Below the pieces are notes generated by a model. It was not told the DNA's origin, searched no databases, and was given only the letters and a program-made list of their open reading frames with translations. From Prevotella sp. UBA3675 (GTDB lineage Bacteria; Bacteroidota; Bacteroidia; Bacteroidales; Bacteroidaceae), in the NCBI GenBank assembly GCA_002372235.1, contig DFJI01000010.1, positions 47,899 through 111,898 on the forward strand: a stretch of 64,000 bases of DNA. Reading direction: 5' to 3'. Both the position numbers and the translations under genes were made by a program. Positions within the stretch are counted from its first letter, which is position 1, and each line of letters opens with the position of its first letter. Shown piece after piece: positions 40,605 through 49,988 of the stretch.

Positions 40605-41747
40605 ATGACCTCTTTCAAGAAAATAGAGCTCACGGACGCACAGGCCGAAGTCTTCACGTTCGACAACGGAACGGAGGTGAAGGAGCATCACGTCATGATT
40701 CATGCCGACGGATGCCACCGCACCTTCCTGCAACAGCTGAACGCCGTGCTCGACGCATACGACCAACTCATCGAACAGGAACTGAAGGGAAGCACAGCCG
40801 TGTTCAAGCGCTACTTCCTGAGCGATGCCTCGAATCAGGCCGACGACGTGATCATGAGCGACACCAGCGACTGCGCCAAGAGCATCATAGAACAGGCTCC
40901 GCTCGACGGGTCGAAGATCGGCCTCTGGGCCTATCTGATGACAAACGTGGCCTCGCGACTGCTCCCCAGCGGATTGTGCGAGACGGCACATGGCGACTTC
41001 CGCCACCTGTGGAACGCAAGCGCCCATAACACAGCCACCAACTCGGAATATCAGACGCGACTGCTGTTCAACGAATACATCATGCAACTGGCGCAGGAAG
41101 GCTGCACGCTCAAGGACAACTGCATTCGCACGTGGCTCTTCGTGAACGACGTGGACGTGAACTACCCGGGCGTGGTGAGAGCACGCAATCAGGTGTTCTT
41201 CACCCAAGGGCTCACGCAAGACACCCACTTCATTGCCTCGACAGGCATAGGCGGACGGCAACAGGATGCGCAGGTGCTCACGCAGATGGACAACTATGCC
41301 GTAGCAGGCATCAGGCGCGAACAGATTCACTACCTCTATGCCTCCACTCACCTCAATCGGACGAGCGACTACGGCGTGAGCTTTGAGCGCGGAACCTACA
41401 TAGACTATGCTGACCGCCGACAGGTGTTCATATCGGGCACGGCCAGCATCAACAACAAGGGACTGATAGAGCATCCCAAGGACATCGTGAAGCAGACCCG
41501 CCGCATGTGGGAGAACGTGGGCGCACTCTTGAACGAAGCCGAATGCTCGTTTGAAGACGTGGGACTCATGATTGTATATCTGCGCGACGTGGCTGACTTC
41601 CAGCTGGTGAGCGAGCTCTACGAAGAGCGTTTCCCCAATACGCCCCGCATCATCGTCCATGCCCCCGTGTGCCGCTCAGGATGGCTCATCGAGATGGAGT
41701 GCATGGCTGTAAAAGAACAGCACTTGGAAAGCGTACCCGCTTTCTAA
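40605..41747 (+). CDS. Rid (YjgF/YER057c/UK114) family protein with N-terminal extension
   Basis: 380 residues, much longer than the 130-residue RidA. The C-terminal part (about 260-375; RQVFISGTASINNKG, then VKQTRRMWENVGALLNEA and FEDVGLMIVYLRDVADF) is a recognisable Rid domain. The N-terminal 250 residues look like a second, diverged Rid-like domain, as in chorismatase-like proteins. The function could be imine/enamine deamination or chorismate-type hydrolysis. The last codons and the stop lie inside a terminator stem. Confidence 0.75.
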   Translation: MTSFKKIELTDAQAEVFTFDNGTEVKEHHVMIHADGCHRTFLQQLNAVLDAYDQLIEQELKGSTAVFKRYFLSDASNQADDVIMSDTSDCAKSIIEQAPLDGSKIGLWAYLMTNVASRLLPSGLCETAHGDFRHLWNASAHNTATNSEYQTRLLFNEYIMQLAQEGCTLKDNCIRTWLFVNDVDVNYPGVVRARNQVFFTQGLTQDTHFIASTGIGGRQQDAQVLTQMDNYAVAGIRREQIHYLYASTHLNRTSDYGVSFERGTYIDYADRRQVFISGTASINNKGLIEHPKDIVKQTRRMWENVGALLNEAECSFEDVGLMIVYLRDVADFQLVSELYEERFPNTPRIIVHAPVCRSGWLIEMECMAVKEQHLESVPAF

Positions 41748-41760
41748 GTGCTGATTTTTG
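41718..41760 (+). terminator. terminator overlapping the end of the Rid-family gene
   Basis: CAGCACTT (41718-41725) pairs with AAGTGCTG (41746-41753), and inner GAAAGCG (41727) with CGCTTTC (41738), followed by ATTTTTG. The stop codon (41745-41747) is within the stem. Confidence 0.85.
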
Positions 41761-41827
41761 TTCCCCTCAAATTCGGAAAATGACCGAAGCTCCGCCAAAT
41801 GGTTTTAACAGAGCGCTCCAAACTTTT

Positions 41828-42514
41828 CTATCGTAGCTCTGCCAAACGGTTCTTATAAGCTTTGCGCAATCGGCGGACGGCACGGTTGCGAATCTGCCGA
41901 ACGCGCTCCCTCTTCAGGTGCATGTCCTCGGCTATCTCGGCCATCGTCAGATGTTCCTGTTCTATGCCGTAATAGGCCGTAACCACCTGGTGCTCACGCT
42001 CGGTAAGCGAATGCAGGGCATACTCTACGGCATCGGCAATGGCCGAATCATACACACGCACGTCGGCCATAGGCGAGTTGGCATCGGTCAGCACAGACAG
42101 CAGACTCACATTGGCCCTGTTGCCCAACGGGGCATCGACCGAACGCGAGAGCCCGTCCTTGGTGTTCTCCACACGCAGCTCGGCACTCTCCAGCTTCAGG
42201 GCTTTCTCTATCTGCTGGCGAATGAAGACCACGGCATAATTCACGAAACGCAGACCGCGCTCGCCGTCATACTTCCGGGCAGCCTTCATCAGCCCCATAT
42301 TCCCTTCACTCACAAGGTCGTCCATTGACAGTCCTTTGCCCTGATAGCCTCGGGCTATCGTCACCACAAAACGGAGATTAGCCTGAATCAGCTTGTTCAG
42401 CGCCCGCTCGTCACCTGCCTTGATGCGTGCTGACAAGCGGCGCTCCTCTTCTTCTGAGAGCAACGACTCGCGACCTATCTCATCCAAATAAATGTTCAGC
42501 GTATTGTCAATCAT
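41828..42514 (-). CDS. short sigma-70 family factor lacking most of region 3
   Basis: 228 residues from MIDNTLNIYLDEIGRESLL. The frame is open upstream, but this start gives the family N-terminus, and EEP ends just before it. Region 1.2 (1-30), region 2 (about 55-118; RFVVTIARGYQGKGL, YAVVFIRQQIEKAL) and region 4 (about 165-225; LTEREHQVV, TMAEIAEDMHLKRERVRQIRN) are clear. Between them the usual region 3 helices (RLPxNxxG... segment) are absent and only KLESAELRVENTKDGLSRS remains before the SVDAPLG motif. Probably an alternative, group 2-like factor. Last gene of a five-gene minus-strand run. Confidence 0.85.
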   Translation of the reverse strand: MIDNTLNIYLDEIGRESLLSEEEERRLSARIKAGDERALNKLIQANLRFVVTIARGYQGKGLSMDDLVSEGNMGLMKAARKYDGERGLRFVNYAVVFIRQQIEKALKLESAELRVENTKDGLSRSVDAPLGNRANVSLLSVLTDANSPMADVRVYDSAIADAVEYALHSLTEREHQVVTAYYGIEQEHLTMAEIAEDMHLKRERVRQIRNRAVRRLRKAYKNRLAELR

Positions 42515-42564
42515 GGTGCAAAGATACAACTTTTTCCGAAAAAACGATATTTCTTCGGCCTTAT

Positions 42565-43524
42565 TTACTGCATTTTCCGCCTGAAGCGAACCACTAAAGG
42601 CAGGTGATCGCTGAAGCCTCCCTTCTGAAAGTGGGAGCCGTTGAAGCTGCGTTGGGGCTGACTGCCTCCATACAGGGCATCGGTACCTAAGAGGAATCGG
42701 GCATCGTTTATATAAGCTGAATCGAGCTGAAGCACCAGACTTGGCGAGAGCAGCACATGATCGAGCGAGTGCCATTCGCCCCGATAGCGATAGGTTCCCC
42801 CTGCTCCGTTGCGCCCTTTCAGCCGTTTGGTCACATTCGTGAGCGACTGTTCCTCCAGCCATCTGAGCGCAGGGCTCTCGGCATAGTCGTTAAAGTCGCC
42901 TGCCACCAGCACATGAGCCTCGCCTATGCCCGCCAATGCCTGCTGCAAAGTTTGAGCCACCTGCATCCGGAAGGGGCGTGAACGTCGTTCGCCTCCGTAT
43001 CGGCTCGGTGCATGAACCACAAAGACGTGAAGCGTATCGACCGCTTCGGTCACTCCTTTCACATATAATATATCGCGCGTGGGGCGCATGCCCTTCAGCA
43101 GTGGCACCTCAATATACTCGTAGCAAAGGGGGACAAACGCAGAGGGCTGATAGAGCAAAGCCACATCGATGCCGCGCTGGTCGGGCGAATCGGTCATCAG
43201 GTACTCGTAGCCGGCATTCCGCAATAGCGAGCGCCGGGTAAGGTCATGCAACACGCTGTCGTTCTCCACCTCGCAGAGCGCCACCAAATCGGGCAGAAGC
43301 TCTGAACAGGACACGATTTCCTGGGCTATGTGGTTCAGTTTGTGCCAATACTTCGCCGGAGTCCAATGACGAACTCCCTCAGGCAGGAACTCATGGTCCT
43401 GCTTGAGGGAGTCGTGACGGGTATCAAAGAGGTTCTCGCAATTCAGCTCCACAAACGTGAGCGACTGAGCGTGAAGGCTGCAAAAGGAGAAACTGAAGAT
43501 GACAAATGTTAAAAAGTGCCGCAT
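42565..43524 (-). CDS. exported endonuclease/exonuclease/phosphatase family protein
   Basis: 319 residues from MRHFLTFVIFSFSF, a signal peptide. This start overlaps the POT transporter stop by one base (TGATG), which supports the choice over the open frame upstream. EEP motifs: ELNCENLFD near the N-terminus, VALCEVEND, VAGDFNDYAES and GGFSDHLPLVV at the end. It is a metal-dependent secreted phosphodiesterase or nuclease; the substrate is unknown. Confidence 0.9.
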   Translation of the reverse strand: MRHFLTFVIFSFSFCSLHAQSLTFVELNCENLFDTRHDSLKQDHEFLPEGVRHWTPAKYWHKLNHIAQEIVSCSELLPDLVALCEVENDSVLHDLTRRSLLRNAGYEYLMTDSPDQRGIDVALLYQPSAFVPLCYEYIEVPLLKGMRPTRDILYVKGVTEAVDTLHVFVVHAPSRYGGERRSRPFRMQVAQTLQQALAGIGEAHVLVAGDFNDYAESPALRWLEEQSLTNVTKRLKGRNGAGGTYRYRGEWHSLDHVLLSPSLVLQLDSAYINDARFLLGTDALYGGSQPQRSFNGSHFQKGGFSDHLPLVVRFRRKMQ

Positions 43525-45038
43525 CAGCAGACCTTCTCCAAGCGCTTCATCATCGTGAACATGAACAGGGCTGCAATCAGACATACGCCTGCAAACACGC
43601 CCCATACGGCCCAAAGAGGCAGGTCGCCCCACAGCAGTCCGCCCACCATAACGAGCTGATTGCCGAAAGCGGTTGACACAAACCAACCACCCATCATCAT
43701 GCCCTTATACTTGGGAGGAGCCACCTTCGACACGAAGGAAATGCCCATAGGCGAAAGCAACAGCTCGCCAAAGGTGAGAATGAGATAAGTAGTGATGAGC
43801 CAATAAGACGACACGCGCGGAGCGGCTTCGCCCAGAGCGGCCTGCTCATTGGGTGACGGCAACGTGAGCGAAGCGTAGAGCATCAGACAGAAAGCCACTG
43901 CTGCCACAATCATGCCGTAGGCTATCTTGCGCGGTGCCTTCGGTTCCTTATTGTTAGCTGCCAGCCAGCCGAAAAGCGCCAGCGACACAGGAGTGAGCGC
44001 TACCACATAGAAAGGATTGAACTGCTGGAAGATAGGAGCCTTCACCTCTACCACCTGATTGCCAATCACGCCATAGTTATAGCCCAGGAAGCAGAGTGCA
44101 GCCACAATCACCAGGGCGGCAATGCCTTTGCTCTTGGCCGTCTTGCCCTGGAAGAGCGAGAACGAGGCATAGACCATGAAGATGATGGCTACGAGATTCC
44201 ACACGTTGAAGGCCATGCCCTTGATGCCCGTAGCACTCTGCTCGTTGAACTCGTTAGCAAAATAGGTCAGGGAAAGACCATTCTGATGGAAAGCCATCCA
44301 GAAGAAGATGACCACGGCAAACACGAGCACAAGGGCAGTCATGCGTTCGCGCGTCTCCTCCTTCGACAGTTCTTCAACAGCAGCAGCCTCGCTTCCTTTC
44401 TTCTTTCCACCCTCAACATGGCGGAAGGTGCTACGGAAAGCATAATAGATGGCGATAGAGAGGATGAGCGATGCACAGGCTACGGCAAAGGCAAAGTGAT
44501 AGCTGTCATTCTCGCTCACACCCAGACTCTTCTGAGCCCAGTCCATAATAGTGATGGCTGCCGTGGGGGCAAAGAGTGCGCCAATGTTGATGGCCATGTA
44601 GAAGATGGAGAAGCCCGAATCGCGTTTGTCGGCAAACTGCGGATCATTATACAGATCGCCCACCATCACCTGCAGGTTGCCTTTGAACAGGCCCGTACCA
44701 AAGCCGATGGCCAGCAGGGCACCCAACATCACAATCAGAGCGAACGAGTCGCCGCCAAGAGGTACGGAGAGAAGCAGATAGCCTGCAAACATGATGATGA
44801 TGCCCGTGGTCACCATCTTGCCAAAGCCGAACTTGTCGGCCAGCATACCACCAAACAAGGGGAAGAAATAGACAAACATCAAGAACGAGCTATAGATGAT
44901 GCCTGCCGTACCGGGGGCAAGTCCATAGTTTGCTCTTAAAAACAAGGCGAAAACAGCCAGCATTGTGTAGTAGCCGAATCGCTCACCGGTGTTGGCCAGT
45001 GCCAACGCATAAAGACCTTTCGGTTGACCTTCAAACAT
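43524..45038 (-). CDS. POT/PTR-family peptide transporter
   Basis: 504 residues with about 12-14 helices. N-terminal GLYALALANTGERFGYYTM contains the ExxER-type region of proton-dependent oligopeptide transporters (here NTGERFGYY), and GLFKGNLQVMVGDLY follows. It imports di- and tripeptides with protons across the inner membrane. It starts 9 bases after the barrel protein gene and its stop overlaps the EEP start, so the run is one operon. Confidence 0.93.
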   Translation of the reverse strand: MFEGQPKGLYALALANTGERFGYYTMLAVFALFLRANYGLAPGTAGIIYSSFLMFVYFFPLFGGMLADKFGFGKMVTTGIIIMFAGYLLLSVPLGGDSFALIVMLGALLAIGFGTGLFKGNLQVMVGDLYNDPQFADKRDSGFSIFYMAINIGALFAPTAAITIMDWAQKSLGVSENDSYHFAFAVACASLILSIAIYYAFRSTFRHVEGGKKKGSEAAAVEELSKEETRERMTALVLVFAVVIFFWMAFHQNGLSLTYFANEFNEQSATGIKGMAFNVWNLVAIIFMVYASFSLFQGKTAKSKGIAALVIVAALCFLGYNYGVIGNQVVEVKAPIFQQFNPFYVVALTPVSLALFGWLAANNKEPKAPRKIAYGMIVAAVAFCLMLYASLTLPSPNEQAALGEAAPRVSSYWLITTYLILTFGELLLSPMGISFVSKVAPPKYKGMMMGGWFVSTAFGNQLVMVGGLLWGDLPLWAVWGVFAGVCLIAALFMFTMMKRLEKVC

Positions 45039-45047
45039 AATTACTAT

Positions 45048-45800
45048 TTATTTAATTTTAGGATTATCTGTTTTAATAATATCAAAAAGATAGGTTAGCT
45101 TGACAACGATATTGGCATAGTTGGAGCGCCCGAAGTAGTCGCGCTTTGAGTTGCGATAGATGTCGCCCAAGCCATAGTAGTAGCGCCCCTCCAACAGGAA
45201 GTGTCCCACCTTAGGATGTGAGAACTCAAGCCCTAAGCCTGCGGCAATGCCGTAGTCGAACTTGCGCTCCACCGACATCGTGTCCTGAGCAATCACCTGC
45301 GACACACGCTTGGAGGCATTCCTGTACGCCAGATTGAAGTTCGTCTTGGTCTGCTCGCCCAGACAGATTCCGAACTGAGGACCGGCCTGAACGAAGAACT
45401 GGAAGCCCTTGCGCTCTCGTCCCCAACCCAATCGGGCGAAGAAGGGTACCTGCACATAGTTGATGGTGCGCTCATACTGCTCGGGCTCATTGGTGAGTGC
45501 GTTTATGACTGGTTGGTCGTCGCGGTCAAGGATGTTCTCCTTCCAGCCCAACTGGGCAAAGTTGACCTCAGCCGAGAGCGCACAAATGCTGCTGAAATAC
45601 TTCTCGCAGGTGTATCTCACAGACAGTCCTCCCAACAGTCCCTGATGCTGGCTTTGCGGAACCTCGGGCAGGAACCCGATTTTGCTGAGCACATAACCTG
45701 CACCGCCACCAATAGCCAGCTCACTGCGGTATTCGCCTATCTGGGCTCTTCCTGCCAGCGAGAGCGTGATGAGGGTCAGAATGAGAAGTATTCGTTTCAT
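45048..45800 (-). CDS. outer-membrane beta-barrel protein (PorT-like)
   Basis: 250 residues with a signal peptide (about 1-19, ending AGRA). The mature part has repeated amphipathic strands such as SELAIGGGAGYVLSKIGF, VRYTCEKYFSSICALSAEVNF (read as separate strands) and VQVPFFARLGWG, typical of the 8-strand outer-membrane barrel (PF13568-like) family. The role is unknown, possibly a small channel or assembly factor. It lies 19 bases after the binding protein gene. Confidence 0.85.
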   Translation of the reverse strand: MKRILLILTLITLSLAGRAQIGEYRSELAIGGGAGYVLSKIGFLPEVPQSQHQGLLGGLSVRYTCEKYFSSICALSAEVNFAQLGWKENILDRDDQPVINALTNEPEQYERTINYVQVPFFARLGWGRERKGFQFFVQAGPQFGICLGEQTKTNFNLAYRNASKRVSQVIAQDTMSVERKFDYGIAAGLGLEFSHPKVGHFLLEGRYYYGLGDIYRNSKRDYFGRSNYANIVVKLTYLFDIIKTDNPKIK

Positions 45801-45819
45801 GCTTGTCTTACATTCAGAA

Positions 45820-46977
45820 TCAGTAGTTCAGGGCCTCAATCTGCTGCTCGGGCATGTAGTGTATGAACATATAGGCGCGATTCTGCAGACCGCCATTGCC
45901 CACGCGCTCAAACTTCAACGGAGTCTGAACGGGCGAAATGCTGAGCCGGCCTGCTGCTCCGTCAAACGTCTTGCCATACTGGTGCAGTCCTCTGAGGAAG
46001 AAGTAAGCGTGGTCGAAGCCGGTAAGCGCGAAACGCGGCAACGAGTTCATCATGTCCTGATGGAAATTCCAACGATACTTCTGCTGCAGGCGCATGGTGG
46101 CCGACGAGAGCGTATTCGTAAAGAACGGAGCAGGCAGATACACATTATACTTATGGAAGTTCTCTATCTGAGAAGCGGCATACATCATCCACTCCGTATA
46201 ACCGAACACGGCAATATGAATATCGGGATTGGCCGACGAAACGGCACTCAGCCTGCCGAAAGTGGCATTCAACTCTGGCGAGCGGCCTGTGTTGAGCACC
46301 ACCACGTTCTTCTTGTTCACATCAAACGACCGCATAAAGGCGGCATTCGACGAATGCTTCAGGTTGGTGATGCTGTACTTCATGCCCTTCTGTTCGAGCG
46401 TGCGGCGCAGGACGGATGTGAACGCACCCTTGGTGCTGGTGGTATCGCCACAGTCTATGATCACGGGATGATAGTCCTTGAACCAGTCGCTGAAGCGGCG
46501 GGCTGTAGCATCATTCAGCGCATTAGGGCTCTGATAGACCTGAAAGAGGTTGCGATTAGTGTAGAGATCGGGAGCGTTGATGGAGAACGGAATCAGCATC
46601 AATATGCCGTGTCGCTCAACGAATTGCGAGAGCTCAGGCACTTGCTTGGAATAGAGCGGACCGATAATGAGGTCGCAGCGGGCTGCATTCGGGTCGGCAA
46701 GAATGTCACTCAGATTGCCGTCCTCAGCCAGATTCCATGCATACACATCGGTTGAGATGCCCAGCTGCTTCAGACTGTCGCAGGCCATGAGCACGCCTCG
46801 GTAGTATTCCAGCATGCGTCTGCCGTCGCCGTTCTCGTCATGAAGCGGCAGCATCACGCCAAGCCTGATGGCCCGGTTCCTCACGTCGTCATTATCTTGA
46901 TGGCCCTTGGCTTCGGTCTGTGCGGAAAAGCACGTCAGGACGACTATACACAATAGATATTTGAAAAAACGTCTCAT
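45820..46977 (-). CDS. periplasmic type I substrate-binding protein
   Basis: 385 residues with a signal peptide (about 1-23). IRLGVMLPLHDENGDGRRMLEYY, in two halves, is the start of a type I periplasmic-binding fold of the Leu/Ile/Val type; CDLIIGPLYSKQVPEL and HIAVFGYTEWMMY follow. Many Bacteroidota homologues carry an N-terminal LysM domain; this one does not. There is no ABC permease nearby, so it may be a sensor or wall-associated protein rather than a transporter component. First gene of the run down to the sigma factor. Confidence 0.8.
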   Translation of the reverse strand: MRRFFKYLLCIVVLTCFSAQTEAKGHQDNDDVRNRAIRLGVMLPLHDENGDGRRMLEYYRGVLMACDSLKQLGISTDVYAWNLAEDGNLSDILADPNAARCDLIIGPLYSKQVPELSQFVERHGILMLIPFSINAPDLYTNRNLFQVYQSPNALNDATARRFSDWFKDYHPVIIDCGDTTSTKGAFTSVLRRTLEQKGMKYSITNLKHSSNAAFMRSFDVNKKNVVVLNTGRSPELNATFGRLSAVSSANPDIHIAVFGYTEWMMYAASQIENFHKYNVYLPAPFFTNTLSSATMRLQQKYRWNFHQDMMNSLPRFALTGFDHAYFFLRGLHQYGKTFDGAAGRLSISPVQTPLKFERVGNGGLQNRAYMFIHYMPEQQIEALNY

Positions 46978-47059
46978 ATATACTGAATCTTTTATTATTT
47001 GCTTGCAAGAACAAGCTGTTTACATGTTGTGAATAAGCGATTTAGTCATGGTAAATAAG

Positions 47060-49111
47060 TTAACCGCCCGACACGTCGGAGAGCGGAAGCATCATCACGA
47101 AGCGTGCGCCACAGCCGCCTTTCTCCATTTCAGCGAAGGAAGGTTCAGCGGCTGAGGTGTAGTCTTTGTCGAGCACGATATTGCCGCCCAGACGGTTGGC
47201 AATGGAGCGGGCTACGGTCAGTCCGATGCCCGTACCTTCGTAATAGTCGTCCAGCTGAACGAACTCTTCAAAAATGTGTTCGGCCTCACCCTCAGGAACT
47301 CCGATGCCCGTGTCCGACACGCTGAACGCCACCTGTCCATCACGACTATCTACGTGGAGCAGCGCCCCACCCTTCTCGGTGAACTTCTTGGCATTGTCGA
47401 GTAGGAGCGACAGCGCGCGCGTGGCCTGCTGCAGATTGGTGGTGAGCATCAGGGTCTCTGCCTCGGCTGAATAGCTGATGTCGAAGTGCAGGTGATTGGC
47501 AACTGAAATGCCACTGTCCTCAGCTGCCTGAGCAGCTATCTGCAGGGCCAGAACCGTATCGTTGCGCTCTATGACAGCCCGGCTGTTCACGTCTGAGAGC
47601 TCCAGCATCTTGTTCACGAGTCCTGTGATCCGGTTGGTATTTTCTATGATCTTCTGATTGATGTCCTTACCCGTCTCCTCGTCCAGCTTCATGCCGGGCG
47701 TGGTAATCACCTGTGTAAAGCCTGAGAGGATATTGAGCGGTGTGCGTATCTCATGTGAAATTTGCTTAATGAAGTTGGTCTTCATGCGCGACGACTCCTC
47801 GGCCTTGGCATTGGCCACCTCCAACTGACTGAAAGCCCGCTCCAGACGTAAGGACGACTGGTGACGGAAATAGATGATGAGCGAGAAGCCCACGACCACG
47901 ATGAAGAAAGCTATGACGGTGGCAATGAAGCGCTGGCGCGACAAGGCTTCGCGCTGCTCCATGATCTGAGTCTCCTTCTGCTTGATGTTGTAGATGGTTG
48001 CCAACTCCAGCGAAGCATCCTGCTTTTCCAGGAGAATGGCCGAGTCGAGCGCATCACACAGCTTCAGGGCCAAGGCCATGACGGTGTCGGTACGGTTCGC
48101 CTCGACATTGGCCCTGAACTTAGGCAACATATACGTCTGAATATTATCCAGCGTGAACTTCACGTCATAATGCTCCATCTGCCGGTCGAGTACTGCAAGC
48201 TTGTCGGCTGCCTCATTCCATCGCTTAGCCACCAGCAGATAGTTCGTTGCCTCCATCTTGCCGTCGTCGGTCTTCGCATAGTCGGTGGTGAGTGCCTCGT
48301 TATAGGCATGCTTAGCCTCTTTCTTCTTTCCCAGCCCCTCCAGACTACAAGCCCTGTAGAAGTTCAGACGGGCATATTGCTTGTCAACAAAACTGGCTAA
48401 GGCATGCGGATGGCTCTTGTATTGGGATAACACGTTGTCCAGACGCTCAGTCCAGTCATAAGCCTCACGATAATAGCCCGATGTGAGATAAGTATCCGTA
48501 ATCGTGATGGCGCAAATCACCGAACTGGTGTAATCGGAAAGCTCGTTGCTGGCTTCAGTTATTTTCTGAAAGTGTTGATAAGCCTCATCATAACTGGCTG
48601 CGGCCTCCTCGGGATGGCCCATCTTCAACTGGCAGTTACCTATAAATGCCTGTAGGTTGACATAATCTGAATTAGGGCTGAAGCCTTCTTTGTTCAGCAG
48701 TTCGATGGCAGGAATGGCTACTTGCATTGTGCCCTCATAGTCAATCTTCACATAAAGAAGACCTGCCAATCTGTTTGCCGACTTGGCATAATAGGTCAAA
48801 TCTTCATCGGTCTGAACTGGTAATGAAACAGCCTCTTTCCAAGCCACTTCAGCTAATCGAAACTGGCGAAGACGGGAGTAAGCATAGCCTTTCCAGTAAG
48901 AAGATTTCATCTTAGAGACAGTCCCTAACGAATCCATTTCATCTACCAATGCCAACAGACGTTGATAGTCGCGCGACTCGTAGGCAACATTCAGCAGGCT
49001 GTCGGCAGCCTGGCTTTCTCCCTTCACCTGTTGCTGCTCATCACATGACGTGAAAGCCAATACAGCAACAAATGCTGCTATTATCAGATGTAAAAGACGT
49101 CTGTTAGTCAT
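47060..49111 (-). CDS. TPR-containing sensor histidine kinase lipoprotein
   Basis: 683 residues. Lipobox LAFTSC (Cys about 23) anchors the N-terminus in the membrane; periplasmic TPR repeats (about 30-370), one transmembrane helix (about 392-413), a coiled-coil, HisKA with FIKQISHEIRTPLN (His about 452) and a HATPase domain (about 560-680; NAKKFTEKGG, SVSDTGIGVPEG, GTGIGLTVARSI). No receiver domain and no response-regulator gene adjoin it, so its partner is elsewhere. It lies 82 bases upstream of the binding-protein gene. Confidence 0.92.
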   Translation of the reverse strand: MTNRRLLHLIIAAFVAVLAFTSCDEQQQVKGESQAADSLLNVAYESRDYQRLLALVDEMDSLGTVSKMKSSYWKGYAYSRLRQFRLAEVAWKEAVSLPVQTDEDLTYYAKSANRLAGLLYVKIDYEGTMQVAIPAIELLNKEGFSPNSDYVNLQAFIGNCQLKMGHPEEAAASYDEAYQHFQKITEASNELSDYTSSVICAITITDTYLTSGYYREAYDWTERLDNVLSQYKSHPHALASFVDKQYARLNFYRACSLEGLGKKKEAKHAYNEALTTDYAKTDDGKMEATNYLLVAKRWNEAADKLAVLDRQMEHYDVKFTLDNIQTYMLPKFRANVEANRTDTVMALALKLCDALDSAILLEKQDASLELATIYNIKQKETQIMEQREALSRQRFIATVIAFFIVVVGFSLIIYFRHQSSLRLERAFSQLEVANAKAEESSRMKTNFIKQISHEIRTPLNILSGFTQVITTPGMKLDEETGKDINQKIIENTNRITGLVNKMLELSDVNSRAVIERNDTVLALQIAAQAAEDSGISVANHLHFDISYSAEAETLMLTTNLQQATRALSLLLDNAKKFTEKGGALLHVDSRDGQVAFSVSDTGIGVPEGEAEHIFEEFVQLDDYYEGTGIGLTVARSIANRLGGNIVLDKDYTSAAEPSFAEMEKGGCGARFVMMLPLSDVSGG

Positions 49112-49142
49112 CCTTATTTATTAAGTCCACAATTAGGTGCTG

Positions 49143-49174
49143 CAAAGTTAAGAATTATTTGTGAGAATATCAAG
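49143..49174 (-). promoter_or_regulatory. putative promoter of the histidine kinase gene
   Basis: TAACTTTG (49150-49143) is an exact -7 box; CTTG (49174-49171) lies 20 bases upstream, one mismatch from TTTG. Confidence 0.5.
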
Positions 49175-49260
49175 AAGAATGGGCTAATATAAGATACAAA
49201 TAATCAGTATTCGCAGTTTTTTAGTGTTTTTTTGTCACGAAAACGGGCAAAAAGGGAACT

Positions 49261-49776
49261 TTATGGCAATACTACATAGCCATCGAAACTGATAGGATCG
49301 CGATACTGAGAGCGCACATGGATGTAAGCCGTACCTGTGTCGTAGATATCGACTTGATAGTCGTATAAGTCTTCCTGTGTCTTGACTGTCATCTCTATGC
49401 GCGAGACAAAGGGCTTGGGAGTGCTTTGGCTATAGCGGCGAATTGGCACTTCAAAGTTAAGCCCTTGCGAGGGCGAAGCCAGAGGTCCTTGGAATGCCTG
49501 CCCCATATAAGGCAGATAGCTGCACAATGTGTCGCCTCGCAACTCCAGGAAGAAGTCGGAAGCCACCGTTCGCGATCCATAGCGCAATGTGCTCATCGAC
49601 GAAACATCAATGCGCCATTTTTTCTGCGCTACCAGTTCTGCCACAGCTCTCTGTGTCTTAGCGGTCGCCTCTGCCCGTTGCTGCTGAGTAGCACAACTAA
49701 CGGACAATAGCGCCAAAAGCATGAACATCACTACGCTCTCATATTTCTTGTATCGGTTGCGGAATGTCTTTTGCAT
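49261..49776 (-). CDS. DUF4251 lipoprotein
   Basis: 171 residues from MQKTFRNRYKKYES. The frame extends to a TTG at 49806, but that codon overlaps a TACTTTTG -7 box (49811-49804), so the ATG at 49776 is preferred. Lipobox LLSVSC gives an acylated Cys near residue 28. The mature domain (FFLELRGDTLCSYLPYMGQAFQG, in two parts, and DYQVDIYDTGTAYIHVRS) matches DUF4251, a Bacteroidota lipoprotein family of unknown function. Single-gene unit. Confidence 0.8.
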   Translation of the reverse strand: MQKTFRNRYKKYESVVMFMLLALLSVSCATQQQRAEATAKTQRAVAELVAQKKWRIDVSSMSTLRYGSRTVASDFFLELRGDTLCSYLPYMGQAFQGPLASPSQGLNFEVPIRRYSQSTPKPFVSRIEMTVKTQEDLYDYQVDIYDTGTAYIHVRSQYRDPISFDGYVVLP

Positions 49777-49803
49777 AAATTTATCAACATTATAAAGTTT
49801 CTG

Positions 49804-49811
49804 CAAAAGTA
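49804..49811 (-). promoter_or_regulatory. putative -7 box of the DUF4251 gene
   Basis: TACTTTTG, 27 bases before the chosen ATG. No clear -33 box. Confidence 0.4.
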
Positions 49812-49925
49812 ATTATTTTGTTCATAACCGATTCCATTTTCTGCTCAAATAGTTTTCAAAACTTCACGTATTAAGAACAATTAACTCATGTGCTCATGAG
49901 ACATTGGAATTTGTCAAAAACGATA

Positions 49926-49964
49926 AAATAATCCCCGAAGCGCCAAACACTCCGGGGATTATTT
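49926..49964 (-). terminator. terminator of the nuo operon
   Basis: AAATAATCCCCG (49926-49937) pairs with CGGGGATTATTT (49953-49964); the minus strand continues with T-rich sequence. It lies 25 bases after the nuoN stop. Confidence 0.85.
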
Positions 49965-49988
49965 GAATTGAGTATCTAATTGTAGAAC

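Noticed and set aside
41780..41855. Direct repeat of the sigma-factor gene end (AGCTCYGCCAAAYGG) in the adjacent gap
   Set aside because: Only about 15 bases with mismatches; too short to separate from chance on its own.
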